This document shows positions 28,005 to 37,754 of a DNA stretch of 64,000 bases, one piece after another. The DNA comes from Peptostreptococcus equinus (GTDB taxonomy: Bacteria; Bacillota; Clostridia; Peptostreptococcales; Peptostreptococcaceae): NCBI RefSeq assembly GCF_027125355.1, contig NZ_CP114052.1, forward strand, positions 1,798,001 through 1,862,000, read 5' to 3'. The position numbers and the translations under genes were made by a program. Under the pieces are notes generated by a model. That model worked only from the letters and a program-made list of their open reading frames with translations, did no database searches and was not told the DNA's origin. Positions within the stretch are counted from its first letter, which is position 1. Each line of letters opens with the position of its first letter.

Positions 28005-29039
28005 CTACTTTAACTTAGGGTATACAATCCCTAGCCAAGGATTGTCATATATATATATTCTATCTCTTGTCATACACACCTTAGGAGTGAAGTTTCCACC
28101 TATAGGATACTCAAACCCATGCTCTTCTGTAGTGAATGTGTCAAGATTTAAGATTGTCATTTTTCCCATGGTTTCATTAAATATATAAATGTATTTTCCT
28201 ACTCCTATACCTTCCATAGTTGTTGACACAGCAGTTTTTAATATGGTTTTTTCTTTGGTTAATGTGTTAGTAGATAAGTTATATTTATGCAATGCATAAT
28301 ACTTATTATCTGTAGTGCTTTCTACCATATAGATATTGCCATTGTAGTAGTGTCCTATAGTCATATTGTAGGCATTAACTAAGCCTATATCCTTCACAAG
28401 GGTAAAGCTTTTAGTTGTCATATTCAGCTTATATATACGTCTAGTTGCTGTATCTAGCGAATAGTGTATATACACGTCTGTGCCATTGTTGAATGTTCTC
28501 ACATTAGATATAGAAATGTTTAAAGTTGTGAATAATTCTGATGTTTCATATCCTGTATCGAATTTATATATATTAGTAGTTGATGTTGTTGAATCGGCAC
28601 CCTTGTAGTAAATATTATCTCCATAATCGAATACAAAGCTATCTGTTGCTCCCATTGTTGGGAGTTGACTGTATGGAGGAGTTAATGACCTTGCTTTTAA
28701 TCCTCCAATTATGTTCAAATATGGGTCGTACACAAAAACTTCTGTTATATTATCCGATGTTGAGTATGGGTTATATAAAATATATACTTTTCCTTTGCAC
28801 CCAGCAATTATGAACATATTTTCATTAATGTTAGATATAGGTACTAATGGTTTATATGTATCAGCTTTAACCATATCTAGGTGTTCTGCTAGTGCCACCC
28901 TATCAGCTAACGTTTTTAAGTTAGTTATAGCTGATGTTGGAGATACAACACTTTGCAGGTTACCAATAAGGCTCTTAGATATAGTGTCAAGTTCAGCAAG
29001 TATCTTATCATATACTTTTCGATTAAATCGTATCGCCAT
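28005..29039 (-). CDS. Phage tail protein with beta-propeller-like repeats
   Basis: 344 residues. The first 80 form a helical stalk (ILAELDTISKSLIGNL, then TLADRVALAEHLDMVK). The rest consists of repeated beta units with the pattern of kelch-type blades: KVYILYNPYSTSDNITEVFVYD, NIYYKGADSTTSTTNIYKFD, DVYIHYSLDTATRRIYKLN, NIYMVESTTDNKYYALHKYN and KYIYIFNETMGKMTILNL. A receptor-binding role at the tail tip is plausible. Its start overlaps the stop of the preceding fibre gene by TAATG. Confidence 0.7.
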   Translation of the reverse strand: MAIRFNRKVYDKILAELDTISKSLIGNLQSVVSPTSAITNLKTLADRVALAEHLDMVKADTYKPLVPISNINENMFIIAGCKGKVYILYNPYSTSDNITEVFVYDPYLNIIGGLKARSLTPPYSQLPTMGATDSFVFDYGDNIYYKGADSTTSTTNIYKFDTGYETSELFTTLNISISNVRTFNNGTDVYIHYSLDTATRRIYKLNMTTKSFTLVKDIGLVNAYNMTIGHYYNGNIYMVESTTDNKYYALHKYNLSTNTLTKEKTILKTAVSTTMEGIGVGKYIYIFNETMGKMTILNLDTFTTEEHGFEYPIGGNFTPKVCMTRDRIYIYDNPWLGIVYPKLK

Positions 29040-30475
29040 TACACTATACCCCCTTTAATCGTTGATATATCAACTCCAAGAAGTTGAGCAAACTTAACAT
29101 TGTTAGCGTCAATTAAGGCATCTTCACCTGTTATAGCTTCATTAAGCTTTACTATATCTTGTCTGTCAAGTATTTCTGCTGATTTAAGGTTAGCCACGTC
29201 TGTGTTAAGTTGCATATTAATTACATCAGACTTTGACGGAATCCACTCTGTCAATCCATCTATATGTCCTCGTACAAGAACTATCCAATCTATGTTTGTA
29301 TTATTTGCTGTTGTTTTATTTAGATAAGGATAGACAAGCAACTTATTGTTAGTGTCTTTAACTTTCCATGTACTTTTTGCAATATATAATTTCTTTTCAG
29401 ATGTTCCCCCTGACGGGATACTTGCTATTAGTGTATCGCCGACGGTGTTGCACATATAGAACCGTTGGTCTGACAATATACTACCATAAATAAAAATAGT
29501 TATTTTTTCATTGTCTTTTAAGGTGTTATCATCTAAAGTGTAGATTGCAGCTGGATAATTTTGTGAATTAACAATTGGTACATTTCCGTTATTAATTAGG
29601 TTGTACCTACTAGTTTGTAACCCTGCTATATCGTTACTCAATCCATTATCAGCAATTTTTAAGTTTGATATATCGGTTTTTGCTGTAGCTAAATCTTTCT
29701 TTACTGTATCAAAATCAACAGTCGCTTGTGTAAAAGGAGTTATTTCTTCACCTCTAACCACTCTCCAACTTTTTACATACAATGTGCCAGATTTGAAGTT
29801 TTTAAGATAAATTTTCGGGGATATATATGCATTACTATTTTTAACTGTTTCTGTTACAGTAAAAGTATGTTTATTATTAAATTGTGAGCCTGTACTTCTA
29901 GTTAGGTCAAACCCATTAGCATAATAAAATGTGTTTGCCATAGTAGCTGTTGCACCAGTTTTATCACCAATACCATAGAAAAAGTAGTTATATCCTTGAG
30001 ATAAATCAAATCTAGTAACATCTTTCCACATTGTATCGAATACGATAGTGTGCTTTTCACCCAAGGTTAACCATTCATTATAGATTGTAAAAGGTAAATC
30101 AAGCAATATCTCTTTTCCAGTTGGATTATCTATAGGAAAAGCTAACCAAATAGGTGAAGTATTCACACTTAGATTAGGTTTTACTGTATCAGTAACCCTA
30201 CCTTTTAGCCAATCTAATACATCTTTCAGAGATTGATTGGACCAATTAGATAACTTAATTGTAGTTTCCTTAGCACTCTTGAAAACATATTTAATTAAAT
30301 TCGACAAATTTTTCTGTCCATCTTTATCTACTATATATCCATCTAAATTAACATCTGATATTGGACCGATTATATTATCAATTATCTCAAAGTTCTCTGC
30401 CAGTGGATCTATATCTGTTATATTTGTATTTGTAACTTTATTTAAACCATTTTGTGTCTTTGGGTATTCTTCCAT
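29039..30475 (-). CDS. Phage tail fibre-like protein
   Basis: 478 residues with no known catalytic motif. The start (MEEYPKTQNGLNKVTNTNITDIDPLAENFEIID) is typical of baseplate-attached fibres of clostridial phages. A central galactose-binding-like beta region includes LYVKSWRVVRGEEITPF, followed by heptad helices (DFDTVKKDLATAKTDISNL and LNTDVANLKSAEILDRQD). Such proteins bind the host surface. It directly follows the XkdU-like gene. Confidence 0.75.
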   Translation of the reverse strand: MEEYPKTQNGLNKVTNTNITDIDPLAENFEIIDNIIGPISDVNLDGYIVDKDGQKNLSNLIKYVFKSAKETTIKLSNWSNQSLKDVLDWLKGRVTDTVKPNLSVNTSPIWLAFPIDNPTGKEILLDLPFTIYNEWLTLGEKHTIVFDTMWKDVTRFDLSQGYNYFFYGIGDKTGATATMANTFYYANGFDLTRSTGSQFNNKHTFTVTETVKNSNAYISPKIYLKNFKSGTLYVKSWRVVRGEEITPFTQATVDFDTVKKDLATAKTDISNLKIADNGLSNDIAGLQTSRYNLINNGNVPIVNSQNYPAAIYTLDDNTLKDNEKITIFIYGSILSDQRFYMCNTVGDTLIASIPSGGTSEKKLYIAKSTWKVKDTNNKLLVYPYLNKTTANNTNIDWIVLVRGHIDGLTEWIPSKSDVINMQLNTDVANLKSAEILDRQDIVKLNEAITGEDALIDANNVKFAQLLGVDISTIKGGIV

Positions 30476-30476
30476 A

Positions 30477-31037
30477 TTATAGTAAATCGCTCCTTTCCTT
30501 TAGTTCTTTATATGTCCTATTAAGAGCTTTCCATTGCCCCCAAGTAAGTCCCAAACGTTTTATATCTCCCCACGTCCTAAACCTATAATCAAAATCAAAT
30601 GCTAAGTGTGCTGGTCTAATGTCATTAATTATCTTTTTAATCTCATCTATTCTTAGTGGAATTCCAACTGTACTAATAAATTTAATTTTAAACCTATACT
30701 CAGAAAATAATTCTATTACTTCACAAGTACCATTTGAATATCCTTCAGCTATACTTTTAATTAATAAAGGCGTCACAGTCTCATTTGTTTTAAACCTAGC
30801 TAAAATATTAGATCTAGTTGTAGATATATCTACTGTCCTATCATAATCTATCCCTGCAAACTTTGCCCACCATTCAAGAGAGTATGTTGCAGTAGATACC
30901 ATATATTCATTTTCTGATTCGATTATATCCTGGAATAATCTTTCTATTTCTATTTGGCTGCATCTTAATATTTCTTCTATTAATTCATTTCTATAACAAT
31001 ATGGCAAATACTCTAATAAATTATCTATTGAATACAT
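30477..31037 (-). CDS. Baseplate wedge protein, XkdU/DUF2313 family
   Basis: A 186-residue tail protein: LEYLPYCYRNELIEEIL, SLEWWAKFAGIDYD, ILARFKTNETVTPLLI and the AHLAFDFDYRFRTW end are the DUF2313 (YmfQ/XkdU) pattern. It connects baseplate and fibres in contractile tails. It overlaps the baseplate J gene by one base. Confidence 0.88.
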   Translation of the reverse strand: MYSIDNLLEYLPYCYRNELIEEILRCSQIEIERLFQDIIESENEYMVSTATYSLEWWAKFAGIDYDRTVDISTTRSNILARFKTNETVTPLLIKSIAEGYSNGTCEVIELFSEYRFKIKFISTVGIPLRIDEIKKIINDIRPAHLAFDFDYRFRTWGDIKRLGLTWGQWKALNRTYKELKERSDLL

Positions 31038-32062
31038 TACACCACCTCGATTTTTATATTTCTAATCTTTGGTTTTTGCTCTGATGTTATTAAAATATTA
31101 TTAATATCTCCATTTGCAGTAAAGCTTATCACGTCTGTAACCTCAGGAATAGTTGCTAATAATGAATATAATTTACTAAATATTATACTTTTATTGCACG
31201 TTATTAGATAATTATCTCCTATAGATCTATACATTGATTTTATTGTTTCAGAATCTGTGCTTGATTTAATTCTTGCAACAATATCTATATCAAAGTTACT
31301 CATAGATTTAACGGTTACACTTGCACCAATAGGCCTCACACTTTCTATATATTCTTTAACTCTTCCTACTGTTTCTTCACTAACTACATTATCCTTACCT
31401 GCTACAATAACCTCTACTGTGCCTGGTCCATATTTCAAGTCTGTAGTTTTAGAGTTCTTAACTCCATCAACAGACCTTGCCCACTCATCATAATGATCTA
31501 CATTTCCTGATATACCTTTATGTCGTTGAGTGAATAAAAATCTTGCATAGTAATCTTCATCAGACTCAATATCAATTCCGTTTATGAAATCATTCTCATT
31601 GAATATTCTCTCAAAGTTATGGCTCTCACATGTAAAGTCACTTCCTGCTTTTATATTACCTGCAGCACCTACCTCTATAGCTTTAACTATTGCTTTACCT
31701 TCTCCATTTTCTTCAATTACTCCACCTTCAGACACTACAAAATCTAATCCATTACAACTAATGACAAGACCATCTTTAATCAAATATCCTATCTCTCCAG
31801 AAAATATTACTTCTCCATGTGCTTGTTCACCTTCTTTTCTTAAGTATCCGAATTCACTAACTCTTTTATCTAAGAATTCATATCTTCCATCAACTAAAAA
31901 AATTTGTTTTTCTTCTTCATCTTTTATTGAATATTCTCTTTCAATTGCTAGTGCTACTGCACTAAATATTGCATGTGTTATTGTCCCTTCATAAACAGGA
32001 ATGTCCAAAGCAAAGTTTGATATCATTGATTCTAGTATTTCTTCTTTATTTCTTACTTGCAT
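31037..32062 (-). CDS. Baseplate J-like protein, XkdT family
   Basis: A 341-residue wedge protein of the gpJ/XkdT family: VYEGTITHAIFSAVALAIE near the start, FVSEFGYLRK-like region, GDEDYYARF-type motif (SDEDYYARFLF), then YGPGTVEVIVAG and GASVTVKS. It forms the periphery of the contractile tail baseplate. The gene overlaps XkdS and XkdU neighbours by one base each, indicating coupled translation. Confidence 0.92.
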   Translation of the reverse strand: MQVRNKEEILESMISNFALDIPVYEGTITHAIFSAVALAIEREYSIKDEEEKQIFLVDGRYEFLDKRVSEFGYLRKEGEQAHGEVIFSGEIGYLIKDGLVISCNGLDFVVSEGGVIEENGEGKAIVKAIEVGAAGNIKAGSDFTCESHNFERIFNENDFINGIDIESDEDYYARFLFTQRHKGISGNVDHYDEWARSVDGVKNSKTTDLKYGPGTVEVIVAGKDNVVSEETVGRVKEYIESVRPIGASVTVKSMSNFDIDIVARIKSSTDSETIKSMYRSIGDNYLITCNKSIIFSKLYSLLATIPEVTDVISFTANGDINNILITSEQKPKIRNIKIEVV

Positions 32063-32502
32063 TAAATCACTCCTTCCAACGTTGCTGTTCCGTAATCTGT
32101 AATTATTTCTGCGGTAATATGTAATTTATCTCCAACTTTTTCTACTCCTCTATCTTTAACATCATGTATATAAGGATTTACCATCCAACATTCTCTTATA
32201 TATCTATAAGATTCTGCTTCAGTTAGCTCTTTAGTGTATGTGACACCAATTAATTCATTATGTTCACTTCCATAATTTTCGCTAAAAATTTGGTGTTTAA
32301 ATCGTTGGGTCATCATTGATAAATAACACCAAATTTTAATTGCTTCTAAACCATGTTGAATAACCACATTTCCGTCTGAGTCTTTTAATATAGTCCCATC
32401 CTCAAAATTAATTCCTATTTCATATGGAACTGGCAAGGTGGTATCTACATTAGTTATATAGTCTTGTTCAATGCCTGCAAATGGAAATTCATTTACACTC
32501 AT
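32062..32502 (-). CDS. Baseplate protein, XkdS/DUF2634 (gp25-like) family
   Basis: 146 residues, small baseplate wedge subunit. The motif IKIWCYLSMMTQRFKHQIFSENYGSE and the following Y-rich helix match the DUF2634 family, functional counterparts of T4 gp25 in starting the sheath. It lies in the conserved order xkdQ-R-S-T-U. Confidence 0.88.
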   Translation of the reverse strand: MSVNEFPFAGIEQDYITNVDTTLPVPYEIGINFEDGTILKDSDGNVVIQHGLEAIKIWCYLSMMTQRFKHQIFSENYGSEHNELIGVTYTKELTEAESYRYIRECWMVNPYIHDVKDRGVEKVGDKLHITAEIITDYGTATLEGVI

Positions 32503-32771
32503 ATATTCACCACCTTGTCTATTATTATAAATTTTTGGATTAACTCTTGTTCATACAAAACTACTAACAACTCATCTCCAACTTTAAAACTATGTTTATC
32601 AATACTATTTAGAATTGATAGCTGTGACTCTCCAATTGTATCTAAGAAATTTGAACTAATTAAAAAAGGACTCATAGAAATGACTTTAGCAAAATATATA
32701 TTTTTTAATTTCGATTCTCTCTCCTTCGCTATATCATTTATAACACCTTTCAATGCTTCATATCCATTCAT
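32499..32771 (-). CDS. Baseplate protein, XkdR/DUF2577 family
   Basis: A 90-residue protein with YFAKVISMSPFLIS and VGDELLVVLYEQELIQKFIIIDKV, the DUF2577 pattern. The ATG at 32771 overlaps the stop of the hub gene (TAATG) and follows GGAGGTG. It is part of the baseplate module. Confidence 0.85.
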   Translation of the reverse strand: MNGYEALKGVINDIAKERESKLKNIYFAKVISMSPFLISSNFLDTIGESQLSILNSIDKHSFKVGDELLVVLYEQELIQKFIIIDKVVNI

Positions 32772-34723
32772 TAATCCCAGCACCTCCTTACATAGTAACT
32801 TCCATATGTATATAACTTTTGTTTTGTAATAGGCTTACCTTGAGGCCCGCCATTATGCACAATCATGCCATTTCCAACACATAAAACAACATGCCTTCCT
32901 GAAGGAGAGTACCTACTTCCCATAACTATATAATCACCTGGTAAAGCTTGTGATAAGCTTACTGCTCTACCATTGTTCTTTTGTGATGAAGTGTCGCCCC
33001 CAATTCTTATTCCAGCCTTTTTGTGTAAAATATGTATAAATCCACTGCAATCAGTCGCATATATATTGGATCTACTACCACCGTATGTATACCGTCCTTT
33101 ACCAACCATTTTTAATGCTTCCTCTACAATTATCTTTTGTTTTTGATTAACATACTTAACTCCATTGCTGCCTACTATTGAACCACTATCACTTGCAACA
33201 TAACTAATATTTTTATCTGCATCTGCATCAGAAGCTACACCAGTACCCATTTTAGTATCTGACCAGTCAGTTCCAGTATATTGTTTGTATAGATTTTTGA
33301 CATTTGCTATATATCCTGAAGTATTATTTTCAAATGGTGGAGCCCAAACAGTTATGAGCTGAGACAGATTTCTTTTCTTATTATATACATGAGAAATACC
33401 TATAAAATGAAATCCTGCTCTTACACCTTCATCTATAGTTGAATATATTCCAAATCCCTTACTCGTTTTCCTTATGTTCGACCTGGGATCTCTTATTCCA
33501 AAAAAGTTATTACTATTCATAGCTAGATTAGAATCCATTTTTGCTCCACATTCTATCCTTGCTATTAATGCTAGTACCATTGGATTTACCCTATACATAT
33601 TTCCATACTTATAAAATATATCTCCCTTACCTGCTAACTTACCTCTTAGAATTTTATTAAGCATTTCTACTGTTACGTCATGCCCCCAGTCACTAGTACC
33701 AACTGTAGTTGTTTCTCCAGCATTTGAATTTTCCTCCAGCCTATCACTTCCAGCTTCTTTTGTATCCATTATGTTGTTAAAATTTAAATCTAGACTACAT
33801 TTGTAATTTCCCCCAGACCATTCATGTGTATCTGAGTCAATATAAAATTCACCTATCAAGCCCGTATGCTTATCGCTAATGTGTACTTTCATACCACTCT
33901 TACAATCGTAATTTCCATAACCTTCAAGCTTTGATGTGAAATCTACACCATGATACTGTTCATTTATCATAGCTGTATTAACTTGTGATTTATTTTCGAC
34001 TTCAAGTATAGCATTATGCATTCTGCCCCATATTTTAATTAAATCTTTATTGATATGTTCAGATATTTTATTTCCATTTTTATCTACAACAGTTACTTGA
34101 TTTACTAATTCTTCAATACTCCTATTATGCTCTGCTGATATTATATTACTATCCTCATCAAAAGCTATACTCAATGCTTTACCTCTTTCTACAATATTCA
34201 CTGTATCAAGGTTAACATCAATCATATATTGTTTTTTAGTTGTCTTACTAGCAAGAGTGTACATAGTCATTATTATTTCATAAATACTTGTGTCTCTAAA
34301 ATATCTAGTTAATTTAATATTTGTATTTTCAACCTTACCTAAATTTAATTTAGATAATTTTATTAATTCAATACTTACTTGTTCAGCAGTCTTTGATACA
34401 AAATTCCTACTATGCTTAGATTTTGCCAATGTATGGCCAACATCCTTACATATTATTTTGGTTGTAATAGAATTAGATGACTTTCCTACATCAATAATAT
34501 TACCTCTATATTTTTCATCATTATCAACATAAAAACAAACACTTGAGCCTTCAATAATTCCAAGTTGTTGTATTTGTTTGTCATTTATACTTTGATAAAG
34601 CTCAGTCTCTAATGTTCTTGAAACTGAGCTTTTTGAACCACTTATTTTAACATATGGTATCATGCTTGTTATATCCCAAAATGGACCATTCCTTATATGT
34701 ACAATTAACTTAATATTATTCAT
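32771..34723 (-). CDS. Baseplate hub (XkdQ-like) with two peptidoglycan-hydrolase domains
   Basis: A 650-residue protein. Residues about 1-325 are the XkdQ/late-control-D hub that sits at the tail tip. About 350-490 is a glucosaminidase/transglycosylase-like domain (MVLALIARIECGAKMDSNLA, SNNFFGIRDP, AGFHFIG). The C-terminal 125 residues are an NlpC/P60 peptidase with Cys in TDCSGFIH, His in GRHVVLCVGNG and a final VHNGG. The enzyme domains would open the wall during DNA injection. Start 34723 is used because TAATG overlaps the LysM gene stop. Confidence 0.9.
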   Translation of the reverse strand: MNNIKLIVHIRNGPFWDITSMIPYVKISGSKSSVSRTLETELYQSINDKQIQQLGIIEGSSVCFYVDNDEKYRGNIIDVGKSSNSITTKIICKDVGHTLAKSKHSRNFVSKTAEQVSIELIKLSKLNLGKVENTNIKLTRYFRDTSIYEIIMTMYTLASKTTKKQYMIDVNLDTVNIVERGKALSIAFDEDSNIISAEHNRSIEELVNQVTVVDKNGNKISEHINKDLIKIWGRMHNAILEVENKSQVNTAMINEQYHGVDFTSKLEGYGNYDCKSGMKVHISDKHTGLIGEFYIDSDTHEWSGGNYKCSLDLNFNNIMDTKEAGSDRLEENSNAGETTTVGTSDWGHDVTVEMLNKILRGKLAGKGDIFYKYGNMYRVNPMVLALIARIECGAKMDSNLAMNSNNFFGIRDPRSNIRKTSKGFGIYSTIDEGVRAGFHFIGISHVYNKKRNLSQLITVWAPPFENNTSGYIANVKNLYKQYTGTDWSDTKMGTGVASDADADKNISYVASDSGSIVGSNGVKYVNQKQKIIVEEALKMVGKGRYTYGGSRSNIYATDCSGFIHILHKKAGIRIGGDTSSQKNNGRAVSLSQALPGDYIVMGSRYSPSGRHVVLCVGNGMIVHNGGPQGKPITKQKLYTYGSYYVRRCWD

Positions 34724-35403
34724 TATGGAATCACCAACTTCCATCCAGAATATATCATTGAAGATTTTTTTAAGCTAGGATATCTTTTTTGATTTTCTGA
34801 ATTGTTTTTAATTTTGTGGAATAATGAACCTTTTCTATAATACTTGAAAGATATATCCCACAAGTAATCACCTTTTTTGACTATATGGTATCTTACCTTT
34901 TGAGGTGGTGGTGTTGGTCTAGTAATAAGATTAACTTTATTGCTATTATTATTACTGCTTGTAGGCTTATCATTCTTTTGAGGTGCTGGTGCCCAGCTAA
35001 CAGCTTTAGGTGGTGTATATTCTAATATATCTAAAGAGAATTCTATATCTCCTGTAGGATCCTTGTGTCCTCTTTTAAAATTAGTTATTTTAATTGGCCA
35101 ATTAATTTCCGTTTCTGTGACAATATATCTTATTTCTTCTTGAGATCTGGCTATTTCATCAACTATTTTCACACATTCTAAAGGACTCGGAAATGTATAA
35201 AAATCTAAATATGATCTATCTTTATCTGATGGAAAGTGTGAACTAAGAGAAGTTCTTTTTAATGATTGACCACAGTAAACCGCTATTTCATCTCCATTGG
35301 CCAGATATTCTGTATCAACTTTATAATCACCACTTACTTCTATCTCTTGAGGTACAATAGGAAATCTAAATGATTTATTACTAGTTTTTAGCCATGCTTC
35401 CAA
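34723..35403 (-). CDS. LysM tail protein, XkdP family
   Basis: 226 residues: an XkdP-like N-terminal domain (RFPIVPQEIEVSGDYKV, FPSDKDRSYLDFYTF), a Pro/Asn linker near 145-170, and a C-terminal LysM domain (YHIVKKGDYLWDISFKYY ... IYSGWKLVIP). It joins the tape measure to the baseplate hub. It lies in normal order between tape-measure and hub genes. Confidence 0.92.
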   Translation of the reverse strand: MEAWLKTSNKSFRFPIVPQEIEVSGDYKVDTEYLANGDEIAVYCGQSLKRTSLSSHFPSDKDRSYLDFYTFPSPLECVKIVDEIARSQEEIRYIVTETEINWPIKITNFKRGHKDPTGDIEFSLDILEYTPPKAVSWAPAPQKNDKPTSSNNNSNKVNLITRPTPPPQKVRYHIVKKGDYLWDISFKYYRKGSLFHKIKNNSENQKRYPSLKKSSMIYSGWKLVIP

Positions 35404-35418
35404 TTCGCCACCCCCTCT

Positions 35419-37740
35419 TTATGCTAATAATAAAATCTCTTTAGCAAGTTCTTTAGCTAATTTTTCTGAATCAGTTTTTTCTTTTATGAGCAGTGTATCT
35501 GCTAATTTAGCAATTTTAACTATAGTAGTTTTTGAATTACTTGAAATATTTCCTTTTCTATATTCATCTGCATCATGTTTATTCAAAACCATCTCATCTT
35601 TATGTAGCAAAGCTCTGTATCCATCAAACGGTATTTTACCTCTACCTGTTCTGTGCTCACCATCTACACTACCATGTTTGATAAGGTTTATAGTTCCTTT
35701 TATTGGATTTCTTAAAAAAGTTTTGAGATTATTCCATGCTTTTTTAACGCCCTCAATTACATTATGAAAAGCTGATGCAGTTGCTGATATTCTAGCAGTA
35801 GCCCTTTGAAGTAAATATGATTTTAGAGCACTCCATGCTCTCTTTGCAAGGTTGACAGCTGAATGAAAAGGTCCTGATAATAACTTAATTACTGGCTTTA
35901 TTGGTGCTGCTAAAAATGCTTTTAGAGATTTCCACAAACCTTTAATTATATTTACTGCTCCTTGTACTATTTTCTTTAGTCCGTCAAATGCCTTTTTATA
36001 ATCCCCTTGGAATATTCCTACAATAAATTGAGCTACACCGGTTATAATTTGAATTATACCGGTAATTATATTAATTGCAGCCATCACATTTTGAACAATG
36101 ATAGCTAAAAGGTATTTAAATGCTCCTCCCAACACAGATATTAAAAAACTTCCTATAGGAATTAAAATAGCCTTAATCGTGTCAAATAATACTTTAAGGA
36201 TAATTCCAATTACTTGTATAATAGGTTGAATTTGTTTCACGAAATCCTTAAATTTATTTTTCAAGTCTTCTATAGCGTTTTTTATATTCTTAATGCCAAT
36301 AGTAGAGTCTACAAACTTTAAAAAGCTATCTCTAACCTTTCCTGCAACTTCTTTAATTTTATCCCAATTTTTGTATAGCAATACTCCAGCTACAACTAGA
36401 GCCAGTATAACCGCCATAACTATCCACACGGTCGATGATAGTCCCATAAAAAATCTTATAAGTCTAGCACAAGAAATAATCGAACTACCCATCATTTTTT
36501 GAAACAATCCTAGTCCAACTAATGTTAATCCAATTGCAGTGCTAAATATTACAACTGCAGATACTACTCTTATTAATGGTGCTGGTAATTTTTGTAGTCC
36601 TTCTACTAATTTTGTTAGAGTTTTTATATTTCCTCTTGCCATTGGTTGAAGAGCGTCAGAGATATTAATAGCAGCATCTTCCCATGCGGATGATAAATTA
36701 TCTATGTCGCCCGCAAGATTATCTGACATAGTTTTAGCCAGTTTACCAAGTGCTCCTGATGACTTATCAATCTCTTTAGTCATTTTATCAAAGCTACCAC
36801 CCATTCCATCAAGCAGAATTTTTAAATCATTAGCATATTGCTTACCACCTATCATCTGAATATAGTTATTTCGTTCAGCCTCGGTGAGCTTATCTGTTTT
36901 AGATTTTAATTCTTTTAAAACATCCACTTTAGATCTCATTTTACCTGATGAATCTGCAATATTAATTCCAAGAGTTTTCATTGCTTTACCAGCATCACCA
37001 CTCGTTGCATTTATATTCATAAAAATTCGTGATAATGAAGTTCCTGCCTCAGCACTTTTTATACCAGCATTAGAAAGTATACTAAGTAATACATTCGTTT
37101 CTGCCATAGTAATATTTGCAGTTCTCAATGATCCACCTGCTCCTATCCAAGCTTCCATTAACTGAGCCACATCTGTATTAGCCATAACTGATGATTTTGC
37201 AATTTGATCTAGAAATTTTTTAGAATCCTTCATTGGTATATTTGCAGAGTTCAAAGAGTCTGCTAATAAACTCGAAGCTTGTGCCATTTCCATATTACCT
37301 GCTATTGCTAATTCTGTTAATGGTCTAGTAAGCTTTAATACTTCATTAACCCTGAATCCTGCTTGACCAAGAAAAACCATACCATTCGCAGCATCTGTTG
37401 CAGATTTTGCAGTTTCTGCTCCTACTCTTCTAGCTTCATTTCGCAAAGAAATGAATTCTTTACTTGTTGATCCACTAACTGCTTTAACTTGGCTCATAGA
37501 TTTATCAAATGCCATGCCAGTTTTTATTGCAAATCCACCCATAGCAAGCAATGGTGCATTCAAACCTAATATATTTTGCCCTAATTTTTTATGTTTTGCC
37601 ATTGATTTTGCTTTATGTACGTCTCCAAACTCTAGACCTAGTTCAGCTTTAAATGCTGTTACTTCCTCATATTCTAAATCATCAACCCACAATTCTCCAT
37701 GAGTTCCACACATAGTTTGATCTGTATCATAATTTTTCAT
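35419..37740 (-). CDS. Fusion of tail-tube N-terminus to tail tape-measure protein
   Basis: The 773-residue frame has two origins. Residues 1 to about 54 (TMCGTHGELWVDDLEYEEV, then VTAFKAELGLEFGDVHKAKS) match the beginning of XkdM-type tail-tube proteins. From about residue 55 (NILGLNAPLLAMGGFAIK) the sequence is the TP901-type tape-measure core: FDKSMSQVKAVSG, AAMG-like NGMVFLGQAGF, then membrane-like segments (VVSAVVIFSTAIGLTLVGLG; VILALVVAGVLLYK) and long amphipathic helices. The rest of the tube gene, the XkdN-type chaperone and the tape measure's own start are absent. The frame is preserved across the junction. Confidence 0.8.
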   Translation of the reverse strand: MKNYDTDQTMCGTHGELWVDDLEYEEVTAFKAELGLEFGDVHKAKSMAKHKKLGQNILGLNAPLLAMGGFAIKTGMAFDKSMSQVKAVSGSTSKEFISLRNEARRVGAETAKSATDAANGMVFLGQAGFRVNEVLKLTRPLTELAIAGNMEMAQASSLLADSLNSANIPMKDSKKFLDQIAKSSVMANTDVAQLMEAWIGAGGSLRTANITMAETNVLLSILSNAGIKSAEAGTSLSRIFMNINATSGDAGKAMKTLGINIADSSGKMRSKVDVLKELKSKTDKLTEAERNNYIQMIGGKQYANDLKILLDGMGGSFDKMTKEIDKSSGALGKLAKTMSDNLAGDIDNLSSAWEDAAINISDALQPMARGNIKTLTKLVEGLQKLPAPLIRVVSAVVIFSTAIGLTLVGLGLFQKMMGSSIISCARLIRFFMGLSSTVWIVMAVILALVVAGVLLYKNWDKIKEVAGKVRDSFLKFVDSTIGIKNIKNAIEDLKNKFKDFVKQIQPIIQVIGIILKVLFDTIKAILIPIGSFLISVLGGAFKYLLAIIVQNVMAAINIITGIIQIITGVAQFIVGIFQGDYKKAFDGLKKIVQGAVNIIKGLWKSLKAFLAAPIKPVIKLLSGPFHSAVNLAKRAWSALKSYLLQRATARISATASAFHNVIEGVKKAWNNLKTFLRNPIKGTINLIKHGSVDGEHRTGRGKIPFDGYRALLHKDEMVLNKHDADEYRKGNISSNSKTTIVKIAKLADTLLIKEKTDSEKLAKELAKEILLLA

Positions 37741-37754
37741 ATCTTATCTCCCTT

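Noticed and set aside
31257..31994. Plus-strand frames opposite tail genes
   Set aside because: They are shadows of the intact minus-strand baseplate genes and lack ribosome sites.
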